Source of the DNA: Paracentrotus lividus
Taxonomy: Eukaryota; Echinodermata; Echinoidea; Camarodonta; Echinidae
Assembly: GCA_940671915.1 (NCBI GenBank)
Contig: CALNVZ010003434.1
Location: forward strand, 11,154,023-11,218,022
Reading direction: 5' to 3'
Length of the DNA stretch: 64,000 bases
Part shown: piece after piece, positions 1-35,035 of the stretch
Position numbering within the stretch: position 1 is the stretch's first letter
How the letters are laid out: the number at the start of each line of letters is the position of its first letter
Notes under the pieces: model-generated
Databases searched by the model: none
Told to the model about the DNA's origin: nothing
The model's input: only the letters and a program-made list of their open reading frames with translations
Position numbers and translations under genes: made by a program

Positions 1-2581
1 GTCAGTGTATATAGTGCAACGGTTTATGCTTGCTTTATCCTTTATGTACGTTGACCATGATTACATTTTAAGATTGATAGTGATGAATTAAATAAAAATG
101 CTCATCTGTTCTTTTGTTTTATTAAGCATTGCAAAAATAAAAAATAAAAAAAATCTAAGATACGCAAGTAGTCACCATTATAATAATAATAATATCTTTT
201 TATTTAGCCAGGGTAGCAACTTCAGTTCTGACAACTGTTCTCCCAGCGGGCCCTGCATGATTAATTTTTTTAAAGGATAAAATCCTGTTTTAAAAACAAA
301 CATGAAAATCCATGTATCGTCATGTGTTTACAGTCACACGATACACTGCAAGATCAGTGCAATTGTTTTAGTTAATGTATTTTAATTTTGTTTTATGCTA
401 TATTATGCTACATGTATAAGTTAGCAGAAGGCTGCTACCAGAGAAATTTCGGACACACTAAAAAAAAACCCTCCCTATTAACGAATGGATAACCTTGAAA
501 TTCATCTTGTATCATTCATAAGCTAGGTGGAATTCTTTATTGTACCAAATATATTTACCGTTAGATCAAGTGTGTATTTGTTTGCTTTAAAGTTTTCATT
601 ATTTATGCCAGCTTGTTGCCCTAAGTTTGTATTTATTTCTGTAATTAGTTCACCTGTCATACCATATATGATTGTATCTATATACATATATTTACAGTTG
701 TGCTTTGTTGTGCACACAGTCTGTTTGTAAAGTCACATATTTGTTTGATTTGTATACTAACCAAAGGAGTGAATAACGGTTTTGGGGGCAATGTGAACAA
801 ATTTTGTGATAAAAATATAACCATTGAAGTTGATTAAAGGTTTAATGTATATAATTAAAAAAAAAGAAAAATAGAGTAAACTAGTATGCATACAAAAAAT
901 GTTACAAATCTAGGACTAATTTCACTTTGAAAACAGACCACTTTGCATTTTCATAGGAGGAAATAGTAGAATAGTTGATGATGCTAATATTCCGATGGTG
1001 TAATCTAAAATTGACGATACTCGCATTCATTGTACTTTCATACAGTGTACGTGTACATGTATATTGATGTTCTTTTCTCAATCTGGATGTGCACATGTAT
1101 ATTCTCTCTCTTTCTCATTGTACATGTACATGTAAAGTAATTTGTTCAAGCAGAGGCTTCCTTTTTTCAAAATTATTTTTAAAATATTTTTATATTCTTT
1201 AAATGCCGTGTAATTTTTTTGTGTGTAACATGAACATTTATGATAATCTGCTCATGATATTGCATATAGTACATACTGAAAAAATATATATATATTATTT
1301 ACATGAAAACATGTTTATGTGCTGATTTCTGTGCTACCTGTATGCTGAAAACATTGTGAGTGGTTTAAGGTACAATTTAACTGTAATAACTAGACAAAGA
1401 GCAATAAGAACTTCTAACTGTTCAAGTGTAACATATGCAAGTCTGATTAGTGATAACACTTAATTCAGTTCTATTTGCTAAAGGCCATTATCATTTTTCA
1501 ACCAAAATCATAGATTTAATTTGTTTGCACTCTAGACTCAAGTGTTTGTTTTCATTTTATTATCAGTCATGCAGACTAGATATGTGACTTTGAAGTAATA
1601 TTTCTTAAAGAGTTCTAATTGCTTGTATAGATGTATTTTCTTGTGGATATGTATTTAGATATTTGAATACAAGTTCAAGATGATTACAGGTATTGTAATA
1701 TCCCTGCACAACATCTCTCCAGCAGAGTAACACAAGAGTTGTATGTTGGCGTTTATTTGTCTGCTTTGAACGAGAAGTGTGCATAAAAATGACTTGTTTG
1801 TTTGATTGGTCAATACAAATGATGAGCTGCAAGTAATATTCTTATTTCATATCCATGTATGATCAATATAAATGGCTTGTACAAATAAAGGCTGATTAAG
1901 TAACTTTGTATCAATATCGTTTTCATTTTGCGTGTTGTAAGGTGTGCCTTGTGAAATGTACACAAATCCAGTTTTTACAAGTTTGCATGAAATCCTGATA
2001 GACTGAGTGAAAGCTTACAAGTCTATCAAACATCACAAAAAATAATGGCTAGATGTGTGACAATAGTATTCACTCAGTCTTTCATCATTTTACATAAACT
2101 TGTAGCAACTGGATTTTGTCATTCATTTACAATTACTCCATCATACATAACAACTGTAAATCATGACAGGTATTATTTATTCAGGTATCATTAGAAAGGT
2201 AAGAAGTTTCTGTTCTTTCGTACATGAACTCATCATTCAAATTGAATCATATCCTACAACTAAATCAAAAATTAAAAGGCTTGGAAATAACCCTCTTCAC
2301 TTGGATTACCTTTTTAATGATATACACTGTATATAAAGTACATGTATGTGCTTTTACCTGCCATAAGGATAACCAGCTGGGAATGATAATGAACATGTAC
2401 ATGCATATATGCTGTTCAGACTTCACTGCTGAACATACCCAATGGTAATGTTACTTCATCAAAAACATGCTATGTATAACAACATCAAATCAAAGAAACA
2501 GAAACATTCAATTGAAAATGAGATGTAAAGTGGCAGTTTAACTTGTTGATTCAATCAACTTGAAATACAGAAAAGTGGGAT
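1..2581. other. AT-rich intergenic DNA, no gene seen
   Basis: No conserved coding segment on either strand. About 197-260 resembles 18200-18260 (both contain a CAGTTCTGA core flanked by similar sequence), suggesting a dispersed repeat. TACATGTACATG palindromes occur near 1120. Confidence 0.5.
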
Positions 2582-2977
2582 ACAGTCTACTCCCATTATA
2601 ATGAGGTGCTGGAAACCGATCCACTTACAATGTACCTTGTCATACTGGAATATTGTGATACTGAACAAGGAGGCATATTCTGAGTAGCCTCAAAGAATGT
2701 TCACAGGTTCTTGAATTCACGCTGCATTTTAGTAAGCACGCAATCGAATGCACCCAATACATGCATAAAAAAGCATGCTCATATATTCGCGCGTTTTTAA
2801 ATTCGCACCTGCCAATCTTCGCGCGAAATCCGCGAAAATTAATGTACCGCAAATATTTCCACGATCACAGTACATGTACACATTATTTTGATATGTGCAC
2901 ATGGAACCCGGACAAACATCTTGTTCAAAAAACACTTTTCACTCCTATCAATGCTCATAATAACAGGAGTAGACTGT
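2582..2977. mobile_element. TIR element (MITE), ACAGTCTACTCC family
   Basis: Inverted ends: ACAGTCTACTCCCATTATAA on the left and the matching AGGAGTAGACTGT on the right (about 24 bp). The interior includes a CGCGAA-rich segment like the element at 47338. Related ends occur at 10146 and 57228. Confidence 0.6.
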
Positions 2978-3699
2978 CAATTAAAGCAACATAAGATTTT
3001 TAAATAAAGAACAGATATCATTCATGATTTCCTACATCCTAAACTTGAGATAAACTTGAGATTCGCTTGAGAGGTAACTTACAGTTGTAGACCTTCATCT
3101 TTGCTCTGTATAATCTGTGAAAAACATTGCGTTCAACAAAATACAGGAATAAAACGAATAACTATTCAGTTTATACATGTATGAAATATATTTGTGTGAA
3201 GAAAAACATCACTGAAAAGAGAGGTTTAGGTCTATGGGTTAATCAATGCGACTTCCAACAAGTGTTTGCAACTTTGTTTATATTTTTATAGTTCAATGTA
3301 CTGCGTAATAAACATATCAGAATCCTGGTAGCCTTTCCCTCCAGAGAAGTAATTTTGAAACGATGTGTGCTTATATTCAAAAAGCACTACATGATTGTTC
3401 TTATAATCTATAATTTGCATGATTTTTTTTCAAATATACAGAACATGAACAAGACACCAAAATCATGTGAGTTATGTGATATCGTTTACAAACTAGCTTC
3501 ATGATTTAATAGGTCTACACACCTACAATGAAACATTAATATGATGCTTAATCTAAAGTAGAAAGCAAAGTATGTTTTTGACAGTCTTCCATTTGTCTGT
3601 TCAGAAGGGCAATAAATATGTAAAAATAATGCTGCATTTGTTAATGCGCCATTGTCTCTTAGCCAACAATATTGTTGCCTGTGACCCAGTTTTATTCTA

Positions 3700-4304
3700 C
3701 CATCATTTGCAAAAGTTTAAGACCACCCTAAATTTTTGGGGTATTATGTTCAATGAGCATTATTCTTTTGTTCCATTTAAATATTATGTAACATGTTTTC
3801 CTGTCATGGTTCATGGGATGAGATTAATGGTTTAAGCTCATTTCCATGAATGTCTTTGCCTCAGAAGGTCTTCATCTGGCACTTTGTCTCTTATCCAGGA
3901 TGGGAAAAAAACAGAGTCTAAGTCAGGTTCAGAGGGTTAAAATAGTAACCCTTTTCCAAGAGGCTACTCTGAACGCAAGATTAGTGAGAAGACTGGGTGT
4001 AGCAAGACTGTCGTCCACAATGCCATTCACAAATTTCGAAACGATGGCTCATTTTCCGACCGGAAGAGGAGTGGTCGTCCAAGAAAAACAACGCGTTGCG
4101 AGGACAACATGATGAAGGGATTGTTGGAAGAAATTGTTCCATTTCCTGTCGTGACATCAAGCCGAGCTGCAGTCTACTGGTATTACAGTCAGTAAGAGTA
4201 CCATTTCTCGCCGTTTGAGCAAGGAATTTGGGCTAAAAGAATAATGCTCATTGAACATAATACCCCAAAAATTTAGGGTGGTCTTAAACTTTTGCAAATG
4301 ATGG
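3700..4304 (+). mobile_element. Tc1/mariner-type element, internally deleted
   Basis: Near-perfect TIRs of about 70 bp (3700-3769 and 4235-4304), starting CCATCATTTGC and flanked by TA on both sides, as Tc1 insertions require. At 605 bp it lacks most of a transposase gene. A remnant of the N-terminal DNA-binding region is inside. Confidence 0.88.
3900..4236 (+). pseudogene. Tc1-type transposase N-terminal remnant
   Basis: Starts MGKKQSLSQVQRVKIVTLFQ and resembles the N-terminal helix-turn-helix of Tc1-like transposases. It is then interrupted by frameshifts, and the catalytic DDE part is missing. Confidence 0.75.
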
Positions 4305-4709
4305 TATTACAACCAGTTCTCAAAATCTAACAGAAAAATATCTTCCTTGGAAAAGAGATACATGTACAATTGAAGATCTATAGATAATGTAGCTATTGTA
4401 AAAAAAAAAAATCAAACAAAACAAAACAAATGTTAAACACATTTTGCAATGTCATCTGTTTAAAGTACCGAGACATCTGGACTGTCGAATACAATGAATG
4501 TACATGTATGTACAATCTTCTTTTGTGATGCAAGCTAGTACATTAAAACAAATGCATGGCTAACATAGAAGAGATGATTATGTTCATATACCACAGGTCA
4601 AACCAACAAATTGCAGGAAAAATACAAAAACAGAAACAATTAACAGACCCATTAATCGCCAAAATGAACTGACCCTGGAAAAAGATAAAGAATACAAACA
4701 AGACAATTG
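4305..4709. other. Intergenic DNA downstream of KDM2
   Basis: AT-rich, includes an A-run near 4400; no gene or clear repeat seen. Confidence 0.4.
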
Positions 4710-4715
4710 TTTATT
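4710..4715 (-). terminator. Candidate KDM2 polyadenylation signal
   Basis: AATAAA on the minus strand, about 105 nt after the KDM2 stop. The implied 3'UTR would be short; later signals are possible. Confidence 0.45.
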
Positions 4716-4818
4716 GTGAGTAGGTGTACATGTATGGGTGGACGTCATTTGTTTCTTTCCTCTCTCCCAAACTGTACCACAATTGTTCTTTTATTTTCGT
4801 TTGTGAGGAAAAACCACA

Positions 4819-26279
<21,461 letters not shown>

Positions 26280-27300
26280 CTAATGATAAAAACATGGAGA
26301 GAGACTATCAAGTCTAATTTGTTCATTTGTTCTTTACAGTGTATTTCATTACTTTCATGTACATGATTTTTATGTATTTTCTTAATTCTTGTTGAAACAC
26401 CAGTGGAATTCAAATTTTTGTGTAACCATGTTTGCAAAGGGTATTTTGTAATGGACTGAAGAAAAGAAAAAAAAACACACTTTATACAATCAGCCAAAGT
26501 ATTAAACATTAATAACCCATGCCCAAGTGGTTACATGGCAATTGCTCAAGTGAAAATTGGTAAAAAAAACTACATGTACATGTAGATCCAAATCCTAACC
26601 CTCGAACTTATTAAAAATAAATCAAGATTGTCAGCCTTTTGCATTCCTAAAATCTTAAATTCCTTGAATGAGGTGGTATATTGAAGAGTCTCATCAACAA
26701 TATCTTCTCATCAGAAGACTAGAAGGTAGAAAATGAGTATTCTTTATTATTGGATGGTACATAGTGCAGAACGTAGGGAACTGATACATTGCAGTGACCC
26801 ACAGTTGACCTCTAACAACGGACTTGGACGCTAGTATCGAGATGACTTTGATTTAAAATTTGAACAGTGATTAAAATAGTACAGGGGCATTTTTTCTTTC
26901 CTGTAGAAAATTCACAAAGCCCATGATTTTGATATGTCATACAAATATTCCTAACGATCCTAGTAAGTTGCAATGAGGATTAAAAAATTGTGCAAAAGGC
27001 TAAGCCCATCTTTCAAACGAAACCTTGCGACAGGATGCAGACATGGAGGGAAAAAAGGGCATTTTTCTGCATGCTCTAAAATCCCCCTGACTCTGGAAGA
27101 GTCACGAGACAGTGTCCTGCATTTTGCGCTTGGCGATCGACCACAACAAAGACATTTGCGTTATATTTATAAACTTCTTTCTTTCGATTTATCTATGAAA
27201 CTAATTGATTTTGCCATTTTACCCAAAATATCTGAACAGCATACATTAAGTGGTTGAACCTAGCTGGCCCTCCCGCCATTTCTCCTCTCTAATTTTTATC

Positions 27301-27326
27301 ATGTACATGTAGGCCTACATGTACAT
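27301..27326. repeat. 26-bp perfect palindrome
   Basis: ATGTACATGTAGG followed by its exact reverse complement, no spacer. Confidence 0.9.
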
Positions 27327-28120
27327 TATGCTTTCCTTTTTTTCAATTTTTATTCTCAGACACTTTATTGATAAATGTTTTGGGGTCAGTTTTTTTCCAG
27401 AAAGATAGAATAAAGCAACCTAAATTGAAATTGCTTTCCCTCATTTTTTTTTAACTCATGCACAAATTTAGTCCTACAGTGTACAGGTATATGCTCAACA
27501 CTTTTTAATTAATTTTCATTAAATGTATAATTTTAGCACAGCAGGGGTGGATACATATTCTAAACATTGCCATACTAAAAAAAATGAAATACTAAAACAT
27601 GTATAAACAACAAGGGAGACAATTTCGAGTATAATTCATGATGTTTTGAAATTGGTGTAACTGGATTGAAATCAGTGATATGAATATCTGATGAAAGAGA
27701 TTAGAGACACATTAAAAATAGCAAATCCTGTTGGCTCTCATTTCATACAGTATGAAGCTCTATGAAGTTGAACATTCAAGAATCATTCAGTGTACATAGG
27801 CTACAGAGACATGTTTTCAGAGAATCTCCTCTTTGTGACAAAGCTTCCTTTTCCATTCAAGCCTGCTACAGTTCAATGCCCTGTGCATAAAAAAAGAGGT
27901 CACTCTCATAACCAGCCTTTTTAATACAAAGAGAACCACCCTTCACCCCCACTCTGCCCCAGCCCAGTCTGCAGCTGTGGCATTGTACTACGCCTCCATC
28001 CCCACCCAGCCAATCAAAGACCAGGCACATGGCAGTGTTAAACCCCCCACCAAAGGCCTTTGTCCACCACACAAACAACACATGGGTGTGTGTCGCATCT
28101 CCAACACAAAGAAAACTCAC

Positions 28121-28126
28121 CTCCAT
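28121..28126 (-). CDS. KDM2: Candidate first coding exon of KDM2 (ATGGAG)
   Basis: The minus strand reads ATGGAG^gtgagt, a start codon followed by a consensus donor in phase 0, as the exon at 26279 needs. The product would begin ME-RHKIRR (human KDM2A begins ME). Six coding bases are weak evidence; another upstream exon is equally possible. Confidence 0.22.
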
Positions 28127-28497
28127 TTAGATTCTGTAATCTGCATGAACTCCAGTTTAAAAGCAGCTTCACTTTATATACAGCCTATCATAAATACTAC
28201 ACAGAGAACTGAATTGGCCTAGAGCTGCATGTTGTGCATTAAACCACTTCTGATTTCATATACTTGTGTATGTATATTACCACTTAGTGATTGTGCTGGA
28301 TGATATAGAATAACGGATCAATCACCAGGATATAAAGGTAGCTATAAATAGAATTATGATATTATACAAATAACAGTGTCAATTTCAGGAATAACATATC
28401 TGCATGACCACATCTAAATGCAAGCTGTACTGTTTACAATGATAGTAACTGATTTTTTTTCTGTTTATCTTGAATGACGTACAATATTTTTCTCTTC

Positions 28498-28760
28498 CTC
28501 AATCTCTCTCTCTCTCTCTCTCTGGCTCTTTCTCTCTAACCTCCCGTCCCTTTCCTCTCTACAATGTGAACTCTATCTACATGTATCTCTCTCCCTGTGT
28601 TGTATCCCTTTGACGATCTTCTCTTTCTATCTATTCTCTTTCATATTTCTCTCTTTTAGCTTTCTTTCACTTCTTTTTTTTTGTTGTCCTTCTGTCCTCC
28701 CCGTTCTCTCTCTCTCTTTCTATCTCTTTCTCTCCAACTCTATATGTACCAATCTGTGAG
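28498..28760. repeat. CT-rich microsatellite
   Basis: (TC)n runs upstream of the plus-strand acceptor at 29064. Confidence 0.85.
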
Positions 28761-29064
28761 CTGCCTTTTAAATGATAAGAACATTTTTTTTTTAATTCTA
28801 CATTAATATACAATGTAAGACTCCAAATATTTTTTTTTTTTTATTTGGGGGGGGGGGGGCAATTGTTTCCCTAAACATCCGTCAAGAATCATCTTTGAGG
28901 CCACAATCTAAAATGATACCACTGGCAAATTAAATGAAAAACTGTATCATTTGGAATCAATGTGTATGCCAATTTATTTTCCTGAGATTGATGCATGGCA
29001 TTTTTCAAGAAAAGATTTTAGATAAAATCCAGTTTTAACTTCTTTCTTTATCATCTGTCTTTCA

Positions 29065-29918
29065 GATCACACCCATCTGGGCAAATGTCTGCTAAATCAG
29101 CCCACCAGAGGTGGCACGAATGGAGGCTTCGTGTGGTGTCAGACTCCAACCAGCATGAGAACGTCAAACAAAGACAGCGTGAGCAGAAGAGAAAGGAGAG
29201 AGCTACATTCAAGGAACAAGCCTCCAATGCCCAACTGGAGGCAAAGAGAGCAGCAGACAGAGAGAGACAGCGCAGACGAAGGGCCAGGCTGAGGGCCGCT
29301 AGAGAAATAGAGAGTACACTGGTAGGGAATGTCCCTGTAAACGGAACATGCGGTAAACCGAAAGTGGTCCAGAATATGACCAGTCAAAGAGCACATTCTC
29401 ATTCCAAGTCTAGCGCTCGACCCTCTATGAAAATCAGTGTCAATGGTCTCATATCTGCAAAGAAAGGACATCGCTTTCCAGAACACAGATCCAACGGCAC
29501 CGAGGCAACGGAATCGCACACCTGGAACAGCCTGAATGGACATGACAACCCTACTCCAGGAAGAACAGACGCTGCCATGAGCAACATCTTACAGAAGAGT
29601 CCTTTGAGCATGGACACCAAGTTCACAAGCAGTCGGTACTCTGCAAAGAACAATAATTTACCATCTTTCTCACCAACCGCTGTTCCTTCTAAAGACCAAC
29701 CATACCCAGAGCAAGATCAACCTCTGTGTTTAAAGAAGACAACACCAAGCTTGACCCATGTCATAGATAGGGACTTCAAGAGAACTCTGATGAGTCCTTC
29801 AGAGCATGTCAAGAAAATGAATCCATACTCATCAAACTCTTGGGATGGTCTTGATCTTGGTAGCAGAAAGAGATCAAGGAAACAGTCACAACCTTTAAAA
29901 TATGTTGCCTTAAACTAA
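29065..29918 (+). CDS. Last exon of an unrecognised basic, Ser-rich protein
   Basis: An open frame of 277 codons from ATG 29085 to TAA 29918, preceded by a strong acceptor (tctgtctttcag at 29064) from which the frame stays open, so it is probably a terminal coding exon. Upstream exons were not found. Residues about 20-75 are very rich in Lys, Arg, Glu and Gln (QRQREQKRKERATFKEQ, RERQRRRRARLRAA), predicting a charged helix or coiled coil and nuclear targeting. The rest is Ser/Asn/Pro-rich and probably disordered, with SRKRSRKQSQ near the C-terminus. AATAAA follows 39 nt after the stop. It is transcribed towards ORAI and away from KDM2. I do not recognise the family. Coding nature is supported by length, acceptor and polyA signal; a mobile-element origin cannot be excluded. 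Confidence 0.6.
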
Positions 29919-29956
29919 TACTATTTAAGTGTGCCTTTTCTTTGTAGGGGATGCCG

Positions 29957-29962
29957 AATAAA
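29957..29962 (+). terminator. Polyadenylation signal of the plus-strand gene
   Basis: AATAAA, 39 nt after the TAA stop. Further signals lie downstream. Confidence 0.5.
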
Positions 29963-32900
29963 GTAGAATATTGGTATGATAGTACATGATTTTCCACAAG
30001 ACACATCAAAGTTAAATACAGTATTTGATGGATCATGTAGCCATATTTTTACAACAATTTAAGAAATGATTCCTAATTGTTTCTTCTTCAAATAGGGAAC
30101 CTACAAAATGAAAAGTCTATTGTGATTTGGTTTCTTGAAAATGAAAGGAATGACCCACAATTCAGTAAAAGTTTGAGAAAATTTGATGTATTCATATTTT
30201 GAGTACATAATTCTCTGATTCTTTTAGAAGCCAATTGATGCTTTTTATACACTGGTTATAATTCAATTTCAATTTTTTTTTTAGTCAAAATGTTCCCCAA
30301 AAAAATCATAGTGTGCAGGGAGCAAAAAAAAAAAAAGAAGTCCTTTCACTGTTTATTAGAGAACCGTTTTGGGGGATAATTGTTAAAAATATCATTCTAG
30401 TAGTATCCATGAAAATATGAATTTCTCTACCTTTATAGATCTGTTGTTATCTAAATCAAAATAACACTTGATATTCAAATCAAAGGAAAGACCTTTAATA
30501 GTCAATTTCTTTAAAATTGTAAATATCACAAAGAGAATAAATATTAGAACATATTATACAATGTAGGGCTGTTCAAATCATCATTTTGTTAATGCATTCA
30601 AAGAAATGAAGAACTTACCAACAATATAATTTACCAAAACGTAAAAATAAGAAGTTCATGTAATTCAGTGTTTGTTGTAGTTTCTAACACAATGATTTTA
30701 TAAAATCCCTTTTAGGGGGCCAATATCCTGTTTGGTAATTTGCTTTACAAAAATTGACATTTTGAATGTTCATTTGCCAAAATAGAAAATAAAAATTCAG
30801 TGTTTTTTTGTTTTTTTTAATTAATAAATATTAATTTTGTTTAGTAAAAATAAATATCTTTTTGTCATTCTGAACGCTTTCTTTTATTTAGAAATGCTGG
30901 AAGTTATTGTAAATCTGTATAGATTGGTCTTGACTCCAAAAGAGAAAAGTATGTTTATTTATAAAAGGCTTTTTGACTGTTTTTAATGGATGAGTTTGAA
31001 AACGGACATAAATTATGATCACCTTGTAAGTAATATTTTGACTTTGCCTCTTGAAAATGCTTTCTTATCTAAAATTTGTCTTTTCTTTTATAGATTTTGA
31101 ATATCGTCTACTTTTTACATACGTGGCCTACATGTGCACATCCATTGATATCTTCAGATATCTCGTTTCATTTCACAATTTAAGCTACAGCAAAATAATG
31201 ATTTATCTACTTTTTCGTACTGTAAGTTTTCATTTTCTACTTTCTCTCCCCCTTTCCTTTACTTTATTTTCCATGTTTTCCTCATTCTCTGCTATGCCTC
31301 TGTGTTCTACCTGATATTTGTCTGGTATTTATGTTGTTTTTAAATTGTAAACTTGACATGTATCAGTCATTGGACTGCTTTTTTATGTATTTTTTAATAA
31401 ACCGAATTGAATTTGAATTGAAATCAAAATAATGAAAAAATGTTGATTACTCTTCTTTCACTCTAGCTGTGTTATTTCACTCTGGTATGTACGCTGTATA
31501 CAATATATATGTGAAAGCTTGGTTAAACAATGTAGTGTTTTGATATTATTGGTCTCTTCTGAAACTCCAATTATAAAACAAGCAAAGTGACTGCTGCACG
31601 GATTTCTTCCACATCGAGTCTTACCTAGCGCCCTCTATTGGCAGAATTAGTATTTCTCTTAAAATAGACATTCTGAATCATCATTTCATATTAAAGCAAA
31701 ATACAAAGATATTATCCTTAATGTATTTTTAGATCTCCTTTTTCAAGCAACGATTCTTTCGTTAGATGTCAAAGTAAATTTGAATTTTAAAAGATTATAT
31801 CTTTGAATTTACCATTTAAACTATACCCCAGCTTTAACTTTCCTTCTGAATCAATCATACTTAAGATTCCTTGAGACACTGCACTTAGCTTGTTTGCAGT
31901 TGGGCCATCCTAATTTCATTTGAAGCAGCTCACCTACAAGCTACATGTACACTAGCTTCTATTAATAGCCTCACACTAGTGCAGACAGGAATGCCACAGA
32001 AAAACTAGAGGTGAAAAATTGCAAAAGTCTGCTTGTAACTGTATTTCCAAATTAGTTATTATAAAAAAATTGTTATTCTGAAAATTAAAAAGGGCATAAA
32101 TTTAACCAAACCTTTGTTAATCTGAAAATAAAATGTTAGGGTTATTTCATTTTCCAGATTGATGAAACTTTTTTCATTTTTAAAGATTCAGAGTCATTAT
32201 CACAGAATATCAGATAAAACCTACGTAAGTATGACATACATGTAGGAAGAACGAATCTTTGGTAGGCCCTATATACACGTATCGAACCTTCTGAATACCA
32301 AGCTATAATATGCACAGTCACAAGACCTTTTGTAATTTCATGTTTTCACCTGGAAAAAAAAAATCTCAAGTTGTTCCTTTGTGGTCTATTGCAATACATG
32401 TATTTAAAGCAATGGCAATTTGAATATTTTGAAATCAGCTTTGCTTATAACAGAGCCCATAGGAGGAAGGGGGTGATGGGGATGGCCAATGGCCAAATAC
32501 CTGATTTTAGGAACTTTTTAAAAAAATTATTGGTGATGGGGCTCACCCCCCCCCCCTCCACCCCACCCCATGTAGTTTATGCACTGCCATGCAGCACTGA
32601 ACATGATCCCGGGAAGGGGGTGCAAAGTCCCTCTACATGCATAATTAAGTGTTTTGGGGCATTCTTCTCTAAATTTTGGTGAGGGCAGGACCCTGGATTA
32701 GTTTTACCTGAGCCTCATATACATGTAACACAAAGATTTGCAATCAATCTCAAAATGGCATCAAATCGCCGATCAAAATAATTGTTGCATGTGCTTTTTT
32801 TTTCAAGTGTCTGACCAGTAACCGATCAGAACTGTTTTAAAATAGTTAATCATAAACTTTTGTGTTAAATAGTTGTTACAGAGCCACGACGCACAGGTAT

Positions 32901-33013
32901 TTTTCTTTTTGCAGTTTCTAAAAAATGATTGGGCCTATCATTGCCGAAGACGAGACTCAAAGTGATATTAGAAGGAAAAAAATTTTCCTCTTGGATTAAT
33001 TTTGTTGTTGTTG
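29963..33013. other. AT-rich intergenic DNA
   Basis: No convincing exon. At about 31375-31430 an AATAAACCGAATTGAATTTG tail resembles a non-LTR element end. Poly-C/G runs occur near 32550. Confidence 0.45.
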
Positions 33014-33238
33014 TTGATAGAGCGTCTGCCTCATAATCGGGAAATCGTGGGTTCGATCCCCGGCCGTGTCATACCAAAAGACGTTAAAATATGGGAGTTG
33101 CTGCTACCCTGTTTGTTCAACAGGAAAGGGATAGAGCAATGTTGATCTGGTGCTGCTCAGTGGCTGCCTGGCCCACGATTAATTGGCAAAATAAATTTCT
33201 GTTTCACCTTTCAGGACTTTGTTTCGGACATTAAAATT
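33014..33238 (+). mobile_element. tRNA-derived SINE copy
   Basis: Begins GATAGAGCGTCTGCCTCATA (5' truncated tRNA head), B box GGTTCGATCCCCGG, then the same body as the copies at 23.3 and 42.6 kb, ending ACATTAAAATTTT. Confidence 0.8.
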
Positions 33239-34059
33239 TTTATCTTTTTTTTTTTAATAGGCCTACAATGAAGAATATGCAACAATAGAATAATCTAAAA
33301 ATTTAACATTGAATTAAAATCTGGGTCAAACTGACAAAGGTCTTAATTATATTTATTACTTTCCAATTTGCATTCATAGATTCACTTTAATTTTCAAGAA
33401 CAGAAATCTTGAACTCTGGTTGCTCTTTATTATTAAAAAAAATAACAAAGTTTCCTTCTTCTTCTACTTTTAGAAGGGATAAACTTTTATTTCGACAAGA
33501 AAATTATGGTATATAATTCAGTGATGGTAGGCCTATTTATTTGACCTACAACTCGATAATGCAAAAAAAAGTCAAGAAACTTGAGTAAAATTGTAGTAAA
33601 ACCTAAAACTAAATCAAGCCATAGTCACAATACAGTAAAAGAATGAAAGCAGCGTTACTTTGGCTTGTAAGCTTGGCTTTGGAATTTGCAAGTAGTCCAC
33701 TTCGCACTTGCATGCATGGACATAAATAATCATATTGACTCTAACCTTTAAAATATAAACTAGAATGTCCTTCAATAGAAGCCCAAAAGTCAAAGAGAGA
33801 TCGTTGGAGCACATGTTCTTATTTGTAAACATAGTTTCATTGACACGTGGGTTTGACCAATGACAGGCGAGGATAAAAAAGGGAACACCTCCTCATGAAT
33901 ATGAGCACACTCACTCAAATTTCCAATTTTGACAAAATCAACACCCAAACACATGGAAATTAAATAAATCATCAAGGAACATCATCTTAAATACCATGTT
34001 TAAATCCTAAGGTACAATTTAGGTATCAAAAGAGGCAAAAAGTTAAGAAAATTGCCCGA

Positions 34060-34230
34060 AGTCCATCGCTCTTCACACACAATCTCGCACACATCGACAT
34101 TGCTTACGTCATCCAACGCGTAGCTCCCCGGGCCAGTTCCCGCGAATACTCGCTGACCCAACGATACACCTTCGTCGACCGGGCAAATTGTGCAACTTAA
34201 AATCGCACCAAACGATGCTTTCTGGACCAC
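34060..34230. promoter_or_regulatory. CpG-rich segment, candidate promoter
   Basis: A GC- and CpG-rich island in AT-rich DNA, with a TTACGTCA (CREB/ATF-type) site at 34104-34111, and GGATGAC^gtaagc on the minus strand that could be a 5'UTR exon donor. A minus-strand frame is open but has no ATG or homology. It could be a distal KDM2 promoter; that is a guess. Confidence 0.3.
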
Positions 34231-35035
34231 TTAATGGTATTATCGGAATTGATATTGTAAGGTAGATGTGAAGGCTACTTGAAAGTGATATATCAGTAAC
34301 AAAAAATGATTCCTAAAAAGAATTTTCTAAAAATTTCCATTTGTCAAAATCGCAAAACTGCGTTCTGCACAAAACAAACGACATGCACATTCTCATGTGC
34401 CTTCACAAAGCGGTAACATTTGTGACGATAAACATAAAAGTTCGCATTTTACTTACCAATGACCGACCAGTTTCCGTCTGTGATGTCATATTTATTTCTC
34501 ACATTCAACAACTGGCGAAAAATATCATCGGAAACTTAAACCAACATTGTGTTTTTATGTGTGTTTTTCACATTTGGTCAAAACCGAAATATCTTCATGG
34601 CCGCCAGTTTCGTCACGTACGCAAAATTAACATATTATTTGCATACTTGAACTAGTCTTTCTATGCCAGTCGTCCATATGATTTGGAGCGAACGTACCAC
34701 AAATACCAGTATTTCAACAATTTTAATTCACAATAGAAATGTCTCAATAATTGTACAGATTAATGTGTCATAATAATATGATTTCTTATTCACTTTTGCC
34801 TGTTGTTTAATTTCCAGGTAAAAGTCATGAAATATATGGAGATGTATATCATGTCTACGGATTTGGAGATTTTTTGTGGGGTGCAAAAATTGAATCTGAA
34901 AGAAAATATGGAGGAGGGGAGGGGCGGGGCAGGGGAGCGGTAACAGTTTACTTTGTGTGATTTCCCCCAAAAAGGTACATGCTCGTCAATCAGCAATTTG
35001 TTATAAATCAAATGATGATTAAAATTCTAAAAAAT

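Larger units (their letters stand above)
26280..29064. other. KDM2 5' region / upstream sequence
   Basis: No conserved exon. It contains the perfect palindrome at 27301-27326, a GC-richer stretch with CCAAT near 27940-28110, the candidate ATGGAG exon at 28121 and a CT microsatellite at 28498-28740. Promoters of KDM2 and of the plus-strand gene may lie here, but I cannot place them. Confidence 0.35.

Noticed and set aside
34000..34230. 76-residue minus-strand frame in the CpG-rich segment
   Set aside because: It has no ATG at its start and no homology; kept only as a possible promoter region.
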